IMG/VR virus record: IMGVR_UViG_3300020472_000130
Location: 1-28,359 of that record
Length of the DNA stretch: 28,359 bases
Direction: 5' to 3' (one strand)
Source of the DNA: a virus
Position 1 is the stretch's first letter. The number at the start of each line of letters is the position of its first letter. A program made the position numbers and the translations under genes. The notes below the pieces were generated by a model, which was not told the DNA's origin, did not search any database, and worked only from the letters and a program-made list of their open reading frames with translations. Positions 1 through 7,090 of this stretch are shown one piece after another.

Positions 1-225
1 AAGTATTTTGTTTTGCTGGACTTAGCAGAGAGGTTTCATCTCACACAGTCTCGCAACTACAAACAGCAAATTAGATGGATGAAAAAAGAGGCGGAAAGAA
101 TTAATTATCTAATTCGGGAAGACAGAAATACTTATAACTATTTGTTTTCTGGATGCGAAACTGAAGAACAAAAAGATGCATTGGTAAAAAGATTTATCGC
201 ACAACTTTTTGCTATTCGCTTATAA
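1..225 (+). CDS. 5'-truncated small protein, unknown function
   Basis: The frame is open from the first base of the window to the TAA at 223-225, so the real start probably lies outside. A TTG at 13 could also serve, but no ribosome site precedes it. The visible 74 residues are rich in Lys, Arg, Gln and Tyr, with a probable long helix (around 'KQQIRWMKKEAERINYLI') and no motif I recognise. A sigma-70-type promoter starts 8 nt after its stop, so it closes one transcription unit. Coding is likely because the frame stays open and the downstream spacing is regular; the function is unknown. Confidence 0.55.
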   Translation, partial: KYFVLLDLAERFHLTQSRNYKQQIRWMKKEAERINYLIREDRNTYNYLFSGCETEEQKDALVKRFIAQLFAIRL

Positions 226-232
226 TATTATC

Positions 233-261
233 TTGACAGACAGTTCAGATGATGCTATATT
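233..261 (+). promoter_or_regulatory. sigma-70-type promoter
   Basis: TTGACA at 233-238, a 17-base spacer, then TATATT at 256-261 preceded by TG (extended -10). This is the same form as the promoters of the 20-28 kb region. It would drive the genes starting at 297. Confidence 0.8.
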
Positions 262-296
262 ATTAGAGTCAACAAAGCCACAACACCGGAGGGAAA

Positions 297-548
297 ATGG
301 CAACCACACATGAACAAAAACAACAATATGTTAAAGAGTATATCCGCTCTCTAGCGGCAATCGAAGATTGCATCGAACCATATCAAGAGCAAAAGCGAGA
401 ACTGCGATCAGAGTTTCGCAACAATGGATGGCTCAATACTGACGAGATCCGCGCTGCTGTAAAGGCATATCGACTTTTTAAAGGTAAAGTAAACATCGAT
501 GAGGTTGTGGAAAACTTTGAAACCATCGCAGGAGAATCCAATGGATAA
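297..548 (+). CDS. small helical protein, unknown (weak GapR/DUF2312-like look)
   Basis: 83 residues, predicted almost all helical: a charged helix (about residues 15-40), a short 'NNGW' turn, then a second helix 'EIRAAVKAYRLFKGK'. The pattern of an N-terminal coiled coil, a turn and a short basic helix recalls the GapR/DUF2312 family of small DNA-associated proteins, but the match is too loose to name it. Start chosen from GGAGGG eight bases upstream. It is the first gene after the promoter at 233-261 and overlaps the next gene by 8 nt, so it is probably co-translated with the methyltransferase. Confidence 0.75.
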   Translation: MATTHEQKQQYVKEYIRSLAAIEDCIEPYQEQKRELRSEFRNNGWLNTDEIRAAVKAYRLFKGKVNIDEVVENFETIAGESNG

Positions 549-1014
549 GAGCACTCAACTTGTGATGTTTTCGTCTAAAACCGGCGAATGGGCAACACCC
601 CAAGAATTTTTCGACAAACTGGATTGGAGATTTGGACCATTTGATTTGGACCCTTGTGCCGATCCCGTGAACACAAAGTGTGCTAACTTCTTCACTGAAG
701 CCGAAGACGGTCTATCCAAGAATTGGGAAGGACACACAGTGTTCGTTAACCCCCCTTATGGTCGCGGCATTGATAAGTGGATCAAGAAGGCTTATGATGA
801 ATCTCGCAAAGAAGAAACGAGAGTGATAATGCTCATCCCAGCACGTACTGATACCAAATATTGGCATCGCTATGTCATGCGGGCAGATGAGGTGCACTTT
901 GTCAAGGGGAGACTTAAGTTTGGCGACTGCGATAACAGTGCGCCATTCCCATCCGCAGTCGTGGTATTCGACGGCAGTAACCAGAGGCAGATTTTTGGTG
1001 CCATCAACCGATAA
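541..1014 (+). CDS. phage N6-adenine DNA methyltransferase (Dam-type, PF05869-like)
   Basis: 157 residues. It would transfer a methyl group from S-adenosylmethionine to adenine N6 in DNA. Visible marks are 'WATPQEFFDKL' near residue 17, 'FDLDPCADP' (34-42), the catalytic NPPYG (70-74) and 'IMLIPARTDTKYWH' (96-109), the order typical of the short phage Dam family. The length suits the family. An ATG 42 bases upstream in the same frame has no ribosome site; this start has AGGAGAA just upstream and overlaps the preceding gene by 8 nt. The likely role is to modify phage DNA against host restriction, or to mark it for replication or packaging. The target sequence cannot be told from here. Confidence 0.9.
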   Translation: MDKSTQLVMFSSKTGEWATPQEFFDKLDWRFGPFDLDPCADPVNTKCANFFTEAEDGLSKNWEGHTVFVNPPYGRGIDKWIKKAYDESRKEETRVIMLIPARTDTKYWHRYVMRADEVHFVKGRLKFGDCDNSAPFPSAVVVFDGSNQRQIFGAINR

Positions 1015-1026
1015 GGAGAAATAAAT

Positions 1027-1380
1027 ATGGCTAAAGATATCATAGAGTCAGCAATCTTGCTGCTCCGCAGCAGAGCGCTGGAACAATATGGAATAATGAA
1101 AGACCTTATTAAAGGACCGCTAAAGGAACAAGACACCGACAGGTTAGCCCAACATGTTGTTAAGTTGGCACAGTTTGAAAATGCAATGGTTACGCTTCAA
1201 CAGTATAGCCCTCATTTGATTGAATCACTATTGAACGCTGCACCGCCCACGGTTGTTGAAGCAGAAGAAGAAAAAGAAACCCCCACAGGGGAGCCTATAT
1301 CAATCAACGAAACGAATTCGCCATCCTTTGCGCGCTCCCAACAATTCCGCACCCCCGATCAGGAAAAAGATGAATCGTAA
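1027..1380 (+). CDS. hypothetical protein with acidic, disordered C-terminus
   Basis: 117 residues. The first 75 are helical and amphipathic ('ESAILLLRSRALEQYGIMKDLI', 'LAQHVVKLAQFENAMVTLQQ'); the rest is Glu/Pro/Ser-rich and probably disordered. No recognised family. It starts 12 bases after the methyltransferase stop with AAGGAGAAATA before the ATG, and its 3' end overlaps the next gene by 11 nt. It belongs to the same operon as the methyltransferase and thioredoxin-like genes. Function unknown. Confidence 0.75.
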   Translation: MAKDIIESAILLLRSRALEQYGIMKDLIKGPLKEQDTDRLAQHVVKLAQFENAMVTLQQYSPHLIESLLNAAPPTVVEAEEEKETPTGEPISINETNSPSFARSQQFRTPDQEKDES

Positions 1381-1621
1381 GCAGCGCCGAGCCACAGCAA
1401 AGGCTTTGGGAAAGGAAAATACAGAGCAATTAGCCCAAAAGGTAGCTCAGTTTAATCAACTCCCTCAGCAGTGTATGACTTGCGATGAAACTTTTGATAA
1501 AACAAACAAAGATATGGTGCAATCTTGGTCGGTGGTTGTGCGCCAAGAGACAGTTAGACTTTTTTGCCCGGACTGCATTAAAAAAACACAGGAGACAATG
1601 AATGAGCATTGCAAGACTTAG
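1370..1621 (+). CDS. small zinc-ribbon-like protein
   Basis: 83 residues from the ATG at 1370, which has AGGAAA just upstream; longer in-frame starts would run deep into the previous gene. It begins with the basic 'MNRKQRRATAKAL', a stretch common in small phage proteins. Two CxxC pairs follow, 'CMTCDE' near residue 35 and 'CPDCIKK' near residue 68, spaced as in a treble-clef or zinc-ribbon fold. A nucleic-acid or protein-binding role is likely but unspecified. It overlaps the thioredoxin-like gene by 20 nt. Confidence 0.75.
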   Translation: MNRKQRRATAKALGKENTEQLAQKVAQFNQLPQQCMTCDETFDKTNKDMVQSWSVVVRQETVRLFCPDCIKKTQETMNEHCKT

Positions 1622-1973
1622 TTTGGGAGCACTAGAAAAAATCCTACAAGGAGAAGTAAAGGAAGACGCCACTTGCGTGGTTAAATTTTATTCGAATGGG
1701 TGTCACCTCTGCCATGCTCTGCAGGAATACTACGCAGAGATCGCTAAAGAGGATAAATATTCTGATTTACATTTCTTTGCTTTTAATGTAGATGACTATC
1801 CTTCGATCGAGGGCAGATTAAAGTTTAATGGCGTTCCAACCATATCCGTCATTCGCACCCGCACAGGGAATAAAACTTCTAAGGTCAGCATTATGCCCGA
1901 TCCTGAAACCCCCAACAAGGCAACTTGGTATCGCACCAGCGAGATTAAGAGATTTATCGAGAAGGAAAAATGA
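1602..1973 (+). CDS. thioredoxin-like protein
   Basis: 123 residues with a thioredoxin fold. 'VVKFYSNGCHLCHALQEYY' carries the redox pair C34-H-L-C37, and 'NGVPTISVIR' supplies the cis-proline (P79). The active site CHLC is not the CGPC of classical thioredoxin, so it may be an adapted oxidoreductase rather than a general reductant. Family knowledge suggests electron supply to ribonucleotide reductase or control of cysteine enzymes; which partner is unknown. It may reduce the adjacent IMPDH-like enzyme, which also relies on a catalytic cysteine, but that is a guess. It overlaps the next gene by 4 nt (ATGA). Confidence 0.8.
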   Translation: MSIARLSLGALEKILQGEVKEDATCVVKFYSNGCHLCHALQEYYAEIAKEDKYSDLHFFAFNVDDYPSIEGRLKFNGVPTISVIRTRTGNKTSKVSIMPDPETPNKATWYRTSEIKRFIEKEK

Positions 1974-3007
1974 CAAGTAGATTTACCGCGCTCTCCTATG
2001 ATGATGTGTTGTTGGCGCCCCAATTTTCTGATATACGCTCAAGAAGTGAAATTGCGCTTGAGACAGATTTGCGCAACAATCTAAAGCTTAAACTTCCTGT
2101 CATTGCATCTCCTATGGATACAATCTCCGAAGATCAAATGGCGATAGGGATGGCTGCGTGCGGTGGAACCGCTGTGATTCATCGCTACAACACCATAGAA
2201 CAGCAAGCCCGAATGGTTGGCACTGCTATCGATCAGGTCGAAGAAGGCGGCGTCGTTGGCGCCGCGATCGGTATTTCAGGAGATTTCATCAACAGAGCTT
2301 CTGTCTTGCGCGCACTGGGCATAGATTTCATTTGTGTTGATGTGGCGCACGGTCATCACATCCTAATGAAAGATGCTATAGCAAAACTAAGGACGGTTTT
2401 GGGCCCAGACGTTCATCTTATGGCAGGAAACGTTGCCACTCTGCAGGGCATCAACGATCTGGCAGACTGGGGTGCGGACTCTGTTCGATGTAATATTGGC
2501 GGAGGATCTATTTGTTCCACGCGAATTCAAACAGGACATGGCATGCCCGGACTTCAGACTATTATAGATTGCGCACAGACAGATAGAGATGTCGCGATAA
2601 TTGCAGACGGCGGAATTAAAAACTCCGGAGATATGGTCAAAGCTCTCGCTGCAGGAGCCGATGCAGTTATGGTGGGTTCGCTGTTGTCTGGAACAAGCGA
2701 AACACCCGGCACTGTTATGCAAGATAATGAAGGTCATAAGTGGAAAATGTACCGTGGTATGGCTAGCAAGGAAGCCCAAGTAGACTGGAGGGGCGACTAC
2801 GCATCTCTTGAGGGGGTTGCCACAAGAGTTCCGTATCGCGGGAGTGTCAAGAGCACCTTAGAAGATTTGGAGCGCGGCATACGCTCCGGTCTGTCATACT
2901 CAGGCGCGCGCGACATTAGGGAACTTCAAGCAAAGGCTAGATTTGTGAATCAAAGCACTTCAGGATTATCCGAAAGCCACACCCACATACTGAATAGGAG
3001 ATGGTGA
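1970..3007 (+). CDS. guaB: IMP dehydrogenase/GMP reductase family enzyme, lacking CBS domains
   Basis: 345 residues, a (beta/alpha)8 barrel. IMP dehydrogenase makes XMP from IMP with NAD, the committed step to guanine nucleotides. Seen: '[11 protein letters not shown]' (10-20), '[10 protein letters not shown]' (43-52), 'VDVAHGHH' (123-130), catalytic loop 'GGGSICSTR' with C182, 'IADGGIK' (211-217), '[10 protein letters not shown]' (261-270), '[13 protein letters not shown]' (281-293) and a C-terminal 'SGLSESHTH'. The last two resemble the IMPDH flap and tail, while 'MASKEAQ' is nearer GMP reductase. Ordinary IMPDH has a CBS pair inserted after 'IEQQA'; here that site (about residue 80) runs straight back into the barrel, giving GMP-reductase length. 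I favour an IMPDH without allosteric CBS control; GMP reductase remains possible. AAGGA precedes the ATG. Confidence 0.85.
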   Translation: MTSRFTALSYDDVLLAPQFSDIRSRSEIALETDLRNNLKLKLPVIASPMDTISEDQMAIGMAACGGTAVIHRYNTIEQQARMVGTAIDQVEEGGVVGAAIGISGDFINRASVLRALGIDFICVDVAHGHHILMKDAIAKLRTVLGPDVHLMAGNVATLQGINDLADWGADSVRCNIGGGSICSTRIQTGHGMPGLQTIIDCAQTDRDVAIIADGGIKNSGDMVKALAAGADAVMVGSLLSGTSETPGTVMQDNEGHKWKMYRGMASKEAQVDWRGDYASLEGVATRVPYRGSVKSTLEDLERGIRSGLSYSGARDIRELQAKARFVNQSTSGLSESHTHILNRRW

Positions 3008-3336
3008 TGGTAGACGAAAGCGACTCCTATGGAAAGAACACCAAACGAATAGTGTTTACCGACACAGACCATCGCCATGCCCAACTTATTGTAAGACTCA
3101 AGCATGATGGACTGCGGCAGTCAGATTTTTTTCGTTCTTTAATAAGTGGATATTTGAATGGAGACGAGCGTATTCAAAGCTTCGTCTTGGAAAATGGCAC
3201 CCATTCTCAAAAGCGTAAAGCTAAATCTGAGAAATTAATAAAACAAGGCAAGAAGGCTGCAGCCGAGTTGGGCTTTAACGAGGGGGAGATCGACAACATC
3301 TTTGATCTCATTGAAAAGGAGCATCCCAATTTATGA
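3007..3336 (+). CDS. conserved marine-phage protein, ribbon-helix-helix-like
   Basis: 109 residues. 'KRIVFTDTDHRHAQLIVRLKHDGLRQSDFFRSLISGYL' has the strand-helix-helix rhythm of ribbon-helix-helix DNA binders; a basic helix follows ('SQKRKAKSEKLIKQGKK') and the tail 'IDNIFDLIEKEHPNL' is acidic. I recognise the overall pattern from small conserved proteins of T4-like marine phages, whose function is not established. Start at 3007 rather than 3001, because TAGGAG at 2994-2999 would touch the earlier ATG but sits 7 nt from this one, and TGATG couples it to the IMPDH stop. Its position beside a sigma-like gene fits a transcription role. Confidence 0.75.
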   Translation: MVDESDSYGKNTKRIVFTDTDHRHAQLIVRLKHDGLRQSDFFRSLISGYLNGDERIQSFVLENGTHSQKRKAKSEKLIKQGKKAAAELGFNEGEIDNIFDLIEKEHPNL

Positions 3337-3584
3337 AAGGCAACGGATTACGAAAATGCTCGATGGAGTGCATGAAAAACAATACAAACTGCAGAGAAAA
3401 GGACTGTCGACTGTGGATTGATTTTGAGGACGAAAAGAACTGTTCTTTGATAGCTATTTTTGAGAATGGTCCCATGACCCTACGCCAGATTGGAGACAGA
3501 ATAGGTGTCTCATTCGCACGCGTTAAGCAGATAGAAACGGAGGCGTTGCGAAAAATGAAAAAGAACAGTCTTCTATCGGAATAA
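3333..3584 (+). CDS. sigma-70 region 4-like mini-protein with N-terminal cysteine cluster
   Basis: 83 residues. The C-terminal half, 'MTLRQIGDRIGVSFARVKQI' followed by 'ETEALRKMKK', matches the -35-binding helix-turn-helix of sigma-70 region 4 (compare the TLEEVG...RERIRQIEAKALRKLR pattern of bacterial sigma factors). The N-terminal half has cysteines 9, 13, 20, 25 and 37, spaced as if to bind a metal. Regions 1-3 are absent, so it cannot be a full sigma factor; it could act as a co-activator, an anti-sigma-like decoy or part of a split factor. It overlaps the preceding gene by 4 nt (ATGA). Confidence 0.85.
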   Translation: MKGNGLRKCSMECMKNNTNCREKDCRLWIDFEDEKNCSLIAIFENGPMTLRQIGDRIGVSFARVKQIETEALRKMKKNSLLSE

Positions 3585-3622
3585 TAAATTTTAAGCGAAT
3601 ATGGGAAGTTAAGCAAAACACT

Positions 3623-3634
3623 AACTATTTATAG
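3623..3634 (+). promoter_or_regulatory. candidate phage-specific (late?) promoter element AACTATTTATAG
   Basis: A 12-base sequence in the gap before the acidic protein gene. An identical copy lies at 11444-11455, before the largest gene, and a near copy at 17883-17892. Its reverse complement contains TATAAATA, the T4 late-promoter core, but in the wrong direction for the plus-strand genes, so the assignment is uncertain. Confidence 0.35.
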
Positions 3635-3664
3635 GTGAGTTTACCACTTTGAGGAGAGAACATA

Positions 3665-4321
3665 ATGGCTCGTAAAGCACTATTAACAGAAACTGAAATC
3701 CGCAGATTTTTAAAATTAGCAAAATTAGGCACCGTCAAGGATACGCGATTGCACGAAATCGGCGCGATTGATGAGAGAGGTGAAGAAGATCATTTAGAAG
3801 ATGAACTTGAGGCAACTGAGGATGAATTGGGTGCCGAGGATCATATGGCTGATGAGGAAGGCGACGAGTTAGACGCCTTAGAGATGGGTGACGAACTTGA
3901 TGCAGAAGACGACTTGGGTGCAGACGCAGGCGGCTTAGACGGAGAGTTAGAAGATATGTTAGCACAGGGAGTTGAAGCTCTCGCCGCAGCTTGGGGAATT
4001 GAAGACCGAGTTGATGTAGAAGGCGGAGAAGGGGGTGATGTAGATCTAGAAGAGCCTCTCCCAGATGACGAGCTAGCTGGCTTGGGCGGCGAAGAAGAAG
4101 TGGCTATGGACGTCGATGTCGAAGCTGGACCAGACGGTCTTGAGGTCGGCGCCGAGGAAGAAGAGGAAGAAGTTCTGCCCGGTGGTCGTGTATACCAAGA
4201 AGAGAAGATCGTAGCCGAGGTTGCCCGCCGTGTGGTGGCACGCCTCGCTGCAAGTCAAAAGAAAGAGTCGCTCTCCGATGAGTTGGCAGAAAGAATCCTT
4301 AAGAGACTCACATCAAAATAG
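3665..4321 (+). CDS. highly acidic scaffold/prohead-core-like protein
   Basis: 218 residues. A short basic head 'MARKALLTETEIRRFLKLAK' leads into about 150 residues dominated by Glu, Asp, Gly and Ala, then a helical tail 'AEVARRVVARLAASQKKESL'. Acidic proteins with this head-and-tail plan are common in T4-like marine phages and resemble prohead core (scaffold) components, but there is no sequence proof here. GAGGAG sits before the ATG. It begins a new unit after a candidate phage promoter and is followed by a sigma-70-type promoter and a palindrome. A role in capsid assembly is inferred from composition and from the ClpP-like protease nearby. Confidence 0.7.
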   Translation: MARKALLTETEIRRFLKLAKLGTVKDTRLHEIGAIDERGEEDHLEDELEATEDELGAEDHMADEEGDELDALEMGDELDAEDDLGADAGGLDGELEDMLAQGVEALAAAWGIEDRVDVEGGEGGDVDLEEPLPDDELAGLGGEEEVAMDVDVEAGPDGLEVGAEEEEEEVLPGGRVYQEEKIVAEVARRVVARLAASQKKESLSDELAERILKRLTSK

Positions 4322-4323
4322 TC

Positions 4324-4352
4324 TTGACTTTTACACATAACAGAGTTATAAT
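4324..4352 (+). promoter_or_regulatory. sigma-70-type promoter
   Basis: TTGACT at 4324-4329, a 17-base spacer and TATAAT at 4347-4352. A second TATAAT follows at 4352-4357. The start of transcription should fall inside the perfect palindrome at 4353-4378. Confidence 0.75.
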
Positions 4353-4378
4353 ATAATGGTCACACACGTGACCATTAT
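4353..4378 (+). promoter_or_regulatory. perfect 11-bp inverted repeat at the transcription start (operator or hairpin)
   Basis: ATAATGGTCAC (4353-4363), loop ACAC, GTGACCATTAT (4368-4378). The arms match without error. It directly follows the -10 box, so it could be a repressor operator or a 5' hairpin of the transcript. The TTTGTTTG that follows also leaves open a weak terminator for the upstream gene. Confidence 0.6.
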
Positions 4379-4395
4379 TTGTTTGCGGAGATAAT

Positions 4396-4797
4396 ATGGA
4401 ACATTGGTGGTTTGGTTTATTAACATTTATTTTTGGATATATTACCTGTAGGACTTTTTATTTCTTGCGTTCGATGAGACTTAGCATTATGCTCCAGACC
4501 GCATCGCAGGTAATTTATTTAGCCTCGACCATAAAAGCAATTGAGTATTTATCTCACTCCCGAGAGCTAATGCTGGAGTACATGTTGCGCACCGAGCGCA
4601 ACGCTAGCCATATTAGCAATTTTGAATATCAATTCGATCAGGATGTTCGACACATCAAAGAACGCTCAATCACCTGTTTCAAAGAACTTCATCCAGAGTT
4701 TTTTAAAAGTCGTGTAGACTTTGAAGATTGGGATTCGGCAATGCATTATCTTGAGCAGCACAACACGGCTGTATTTAGTTTTTGGAGGGAGAAGTAA
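4396..4797 (+). CDS. single-span membrane protein, conserved hypothetical
   Basis: 133 residues. Residues 4-24 ('WWFGLLTFIFGYITCRTFYF') form one hydrophobic span; the remainder is soluble and helical, with aromatic and charged residues ('FEYQFDQDVRHIKERSITCF'). No catalytic motif is visible. GCGGAG lies upstream of the ATG, and the stop overlaps the ClpP-like start (TAATG), so the two are likely translated together. The first gene after the palindrome-bearing promoter. Function unknown; an inner-membrane association is inferred from the N-terminal span. Confidence 0.75.
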   Translation: MEHWWFGLLTFIFGYITCRTFYFLRSMRLSIMLQTASQVIYLASTIKAIEYLSHSRELMLEYMLRTERNASHISNFEYQFDQDVRHIKERSITCFKELHPEFFKSRVDFEDWDSAMHYLEQHNTAVFSFWREK

Positions 4798-5441
4798 TGA
4801 TCAATAAGATTAAAGAAAAGGTCAGTAGCCTCATCGATTCGGCGGATGCCCCTGAGACTGCGAGCAAGGTTGTTCTCGTGGACACGGGCGCCTCTCAGTT
4901 AATCGATTCGGAACCAGACATGCGTATCTTAGGGCTCTTCACAGATGTGGGAGAGGAAAAGGTAGCAGAATTAGTGCAGGGTTTGTTATATATGGATGAG
5001 GTAAATAAGATGGAGGAAGATTCAGAAAATTGGAAACCTATCGAGTTTTACCTTTCTACCTACGGCGGGTCAGCGGATGACATGTTTGCGCTGTATGATG
5101 TTATGCGCCAGATTGAAAGTGAAATTCATACCATTGGCGTTGGAAAAGTAATGTCTGCCGGTGTGTTGTTGTTGGCTGCAGGCACCAAGGGAAAAAGAAA
5201 GATAGGAAAGTATTGTCGCGTTATGATACATTCAGCTATGGCAGGGAGCCACGGCTCTCTTCCAAATTTGCTAAATGAGGTCGAGGCACTACAGATTTTG
5301 CAAGCAGATTACATTAGTGCGCTCGTAAGCGAGACAAAGATGTCCGAAGAAGATATCAAAAACATGTTAGAACGCAAAGTTAATGTCTATTTATCTGCAG
5401 AAGAAGCTGTAGAATTAGGTATAGCTGACATAATTATTTGA
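4797..5441 (+). CDS. clpP: ClpP-like serine protease
   Basis: 214 residues, close to the ClpP subunit length. Seen: 'IEFYLSTYGGSADDMFALYD' (oxyanion region, about 82-101), nucleophile in 'GKVMSAGVLLL' (S120), histidine in 'RVMIHSAMAG' (H145), and 'VNVYLSAEEAVELGIAD' near the end, where the third triad position appears to be N196 rather than Asp. Family ClpP forms tetradecamers fed by ClpX or ClpA; no ATPase partner is encoded here, so it would need the host's or act alone. Lying after a scaffold-like gene, it might mature heads, as ClpP-fold proteases do in some tailed phages. Start at 4797, overlapping the upstream stop, with GGAGGGAGAAG before it. Confidence 0.88.
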   Translation: MINKIKEKVSSLIDSADAPETASKVVLVDTGASQLIDSEPDMRILGLFTDVGEEKVAELVQGLLYMDEVNKMEEDSENWKPIEFYLSTYGGSADDMFALYDVMRQIESEIHTIGVGKVMSAGVLLLAAGTKGKRKIGKYCRVMIHSAMAGSHGSLPNLLNEVEALQILQADYISALVSETKMSEEDIKNMLERKVNVYLSAEEAVELGIADIII

Positions 5442-5451
5442 GGTTTCAAGA

Positions 5452-7032
5452 GTGGATTTAAAAAATATATTAACAGAAGAGTATTCAAAGAAAAAGAGCG
5501 CCTTCACCCCTGATAGCTTGATGACCCTGATAGAAGAGGTGATGAAGCTGCCGCTGGGGCTGTTGACAGAAGAAACCCGAGAGGGTTTTAGTGTGCGCTT
5601 ATCGCTACCTAGGCTGACCCCTAACGAGGCATGGGGAAACCCTGACAGTCAATCAAGAAAAGACATCGACAGAATCTTCGCGTCAATCACCAGAAAAGGC
5701 ACGATCAAGGAAAGAATAGATCACATCAACAGCTTTGCTGATCCTGTTCGTGCAAAACGAAAAGGTACTGGTCAGAGATTCAATACTATCCTAAACATGA
5801 TGATGATTTTGGAATCATTGCAAGCATGTCTTAACGACTATAGCGAGTCATCCTCCGGTTTTGTTTTCGAGGGATTCATGGCTGCGGTGACGGGCGGTAA
5901 ACAGATCGCTGGTCGTGTTGGGGGAACGTTGCCCATTGAGGACTTTGTTGCTGGCGACGGCGAACCAGTCAGTCTTAAGTTGTTGAGTCCCAAGACACCT
6001 ATTCACGGAAGCTTCACCAACCTTGTTGATTATTTGTTTATTCGTGGTGGAACCGGTGTCGATAACATCAAATACTTGATTGGTCGAAAAAACTCCGACG
6101 ATGCCGGTAGTGTTACAGAACTAATGCTACTTGAGTTCGTCATCAATAGACGGAATTTTGTAGAGATTATGTTGGCTTCTGGTAATGAAGACCTCCTTGG
6201 AGATCAGGCCGCGGCAATTGAAGCCCTTGCTAAAACTTGGAAAGGTAGCGAAGAAGAAATAATCAAAATGCGAGATGTTCTTTTGCGAACTCCCGGGTAT
6301 AACCAAACTCTGGGGATGTTTAAGAAGAATGTAGACGATCAGGGTGGTTTTAATCCCGAAGCTAGCGAGCCGAAAGATCCAGTTGTAAAACAGAAACAAT
6401 ATAAAGGAGAAAAAGGAAGAGCAGAAACCTTCGATGCGCGAAAACAAGGCTTTGCTGACGCCGCCGCAGGCAAAGAGCCTGATTTTGAAAGTTGGCTTGA
6501 AGTAAATGTACCTCAATTAAAAGATCCCGAAACGAAGGAGCAGAAGAGTGACTACCGTAAGGCACTAAGAATGTACAACGCCGGCTATGCTGAATACAAA
6601 CCGGAGCCACCCGAGCCGCTAGCTGAATCTTATTTCGGAGAATTCCACGAAAGAGAGAAGCTTATGATGGAACATGAGCGCAAACTTATGGAAGCCAAGG
6701 GCGCCACCGGTGGCAAACAATGGAAAATTAGTGCGGCAGCTACAGCAAAGTTAACCAACATTGCCGATGTTGATTATTATGGCGAACTTAATTTATCCGA
6801 CGAGAACATCAAAGCCTGCACCGACATCTACATCGAGATTATGGGTGAAAACCTTGTAACTCTCTTAAAGACAACAGAAGAGTTTACCAAAAATATTGGC
6901 AAATACTTTAGCGCAGATCGCCGCTCGACTGCGATGAATGCCAACATGCAAGCGCAGGACGATGGAAAGGCTATCGTTAAAACACTTGCAGCAGAACAAG
7001 TCGCCGGTCAAAAAGAACCTGAAATTGAGTAA
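5452..7032 (+). CDS. 526-residue protein of unknown function, possible nuclease-like N-terminal half
   Basis: GTG start with GAGG eight bases upstream; no better start lies nearby. N-terminus 'MDLKNILTEEYSKKK'. Residues 136-200 contain 'FVFEGFMAAVTGG', 'IEDFVAGDGEPVSLKLL' and 'GSFTNLVDYL'; the E140...D164...SLK176 arrangement is reminiscent of PD-(D/E)xK nuclease folds, but this is only a visual likeness. The middle (about 300-420) is charged and low in complexity, with Lys/Glu/Pro-rich linkers; the C-terminus is helical ('SDENIKACTDIYIEIMGENL'). It follows ClpP by 10 bases, so the two probably work at the same stage. A structural or packaged protein is as likely as an enzyme. Confidence 0.75.
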   Translation: MDLKNILTEEYSKKKSAFTPDSLMTLIEEVMKLPLGLLTEETREGFSVRLSLPRLTPNEAWGNPDSQSRKDIDRIFASITRKGTIKERIDHINSFADPVRAKRKGTGQRFNTILNMMMILESLQACLNDYSESSSGFVFEGFMAAVTGGKQIAGRVGGTLPIEDFVAGDGEPVSLKLLSPKTPIHGSFTNLVDYLFIRGGTGVDNIKYLIGRKNSDDAGSVTELMLLEFVINRRNFVEIMLASGNEDLLGDQAAAIEALAKTWKGSEEEIIKMRDVLLRTPGYNQTLGMFKKNVDDQGGFNPEASEPKDPVVKQKQYKGEKGRAETFDARKQGFADAAAGKEPDFESWLEVNVPQLKDPETKEQKSDYRKALRMYNAGYAEYKPEPPEPLAESYFGEFHEREKLMMEHERKLMEAKGATGGKQWKISAAATAKLTNIADVDYYGELNLSDENIKACTDIYIEIMGENLVTLLKTTEEFTKNIGKYFSADRRSTAMNANMQAQDDGKAIVKTLAAEQVAGQKEPEIE

Positions 7033-7039
7033 ATAACAT

Positions 7040-7068
7040 TTGACATTTACACCAAAAGTGATTATAAT
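7040..7068 (+). promoter_or_regulatory. sigma-70-type promoter of groEL
   Basis: TTGACA at 7040-7045, 17-base spacer, TATAAT at 7063-7068. It lies in the 58-base gap before groEL, so the chaperonin can be transcribed apart from the upstream block. No CIRCE-type repeat is visible. Confidence 0.8.
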
Positions 7069-7090
7069 ATAAACAACATGTGAGGTATCA

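Noticed and set aside
541-1014. A longer methyltransferase starting at 499
   Set aside because: That start lies deep in the preceding gene and lacks a ribosome site, while the ATG at 541 has AGGAGAA.
3333-3584. A full T4 gp55-type late sigma factor
   Set aside because: Only a region-4-like helix-turn-helix is present; the core-binding region 2 is missing.
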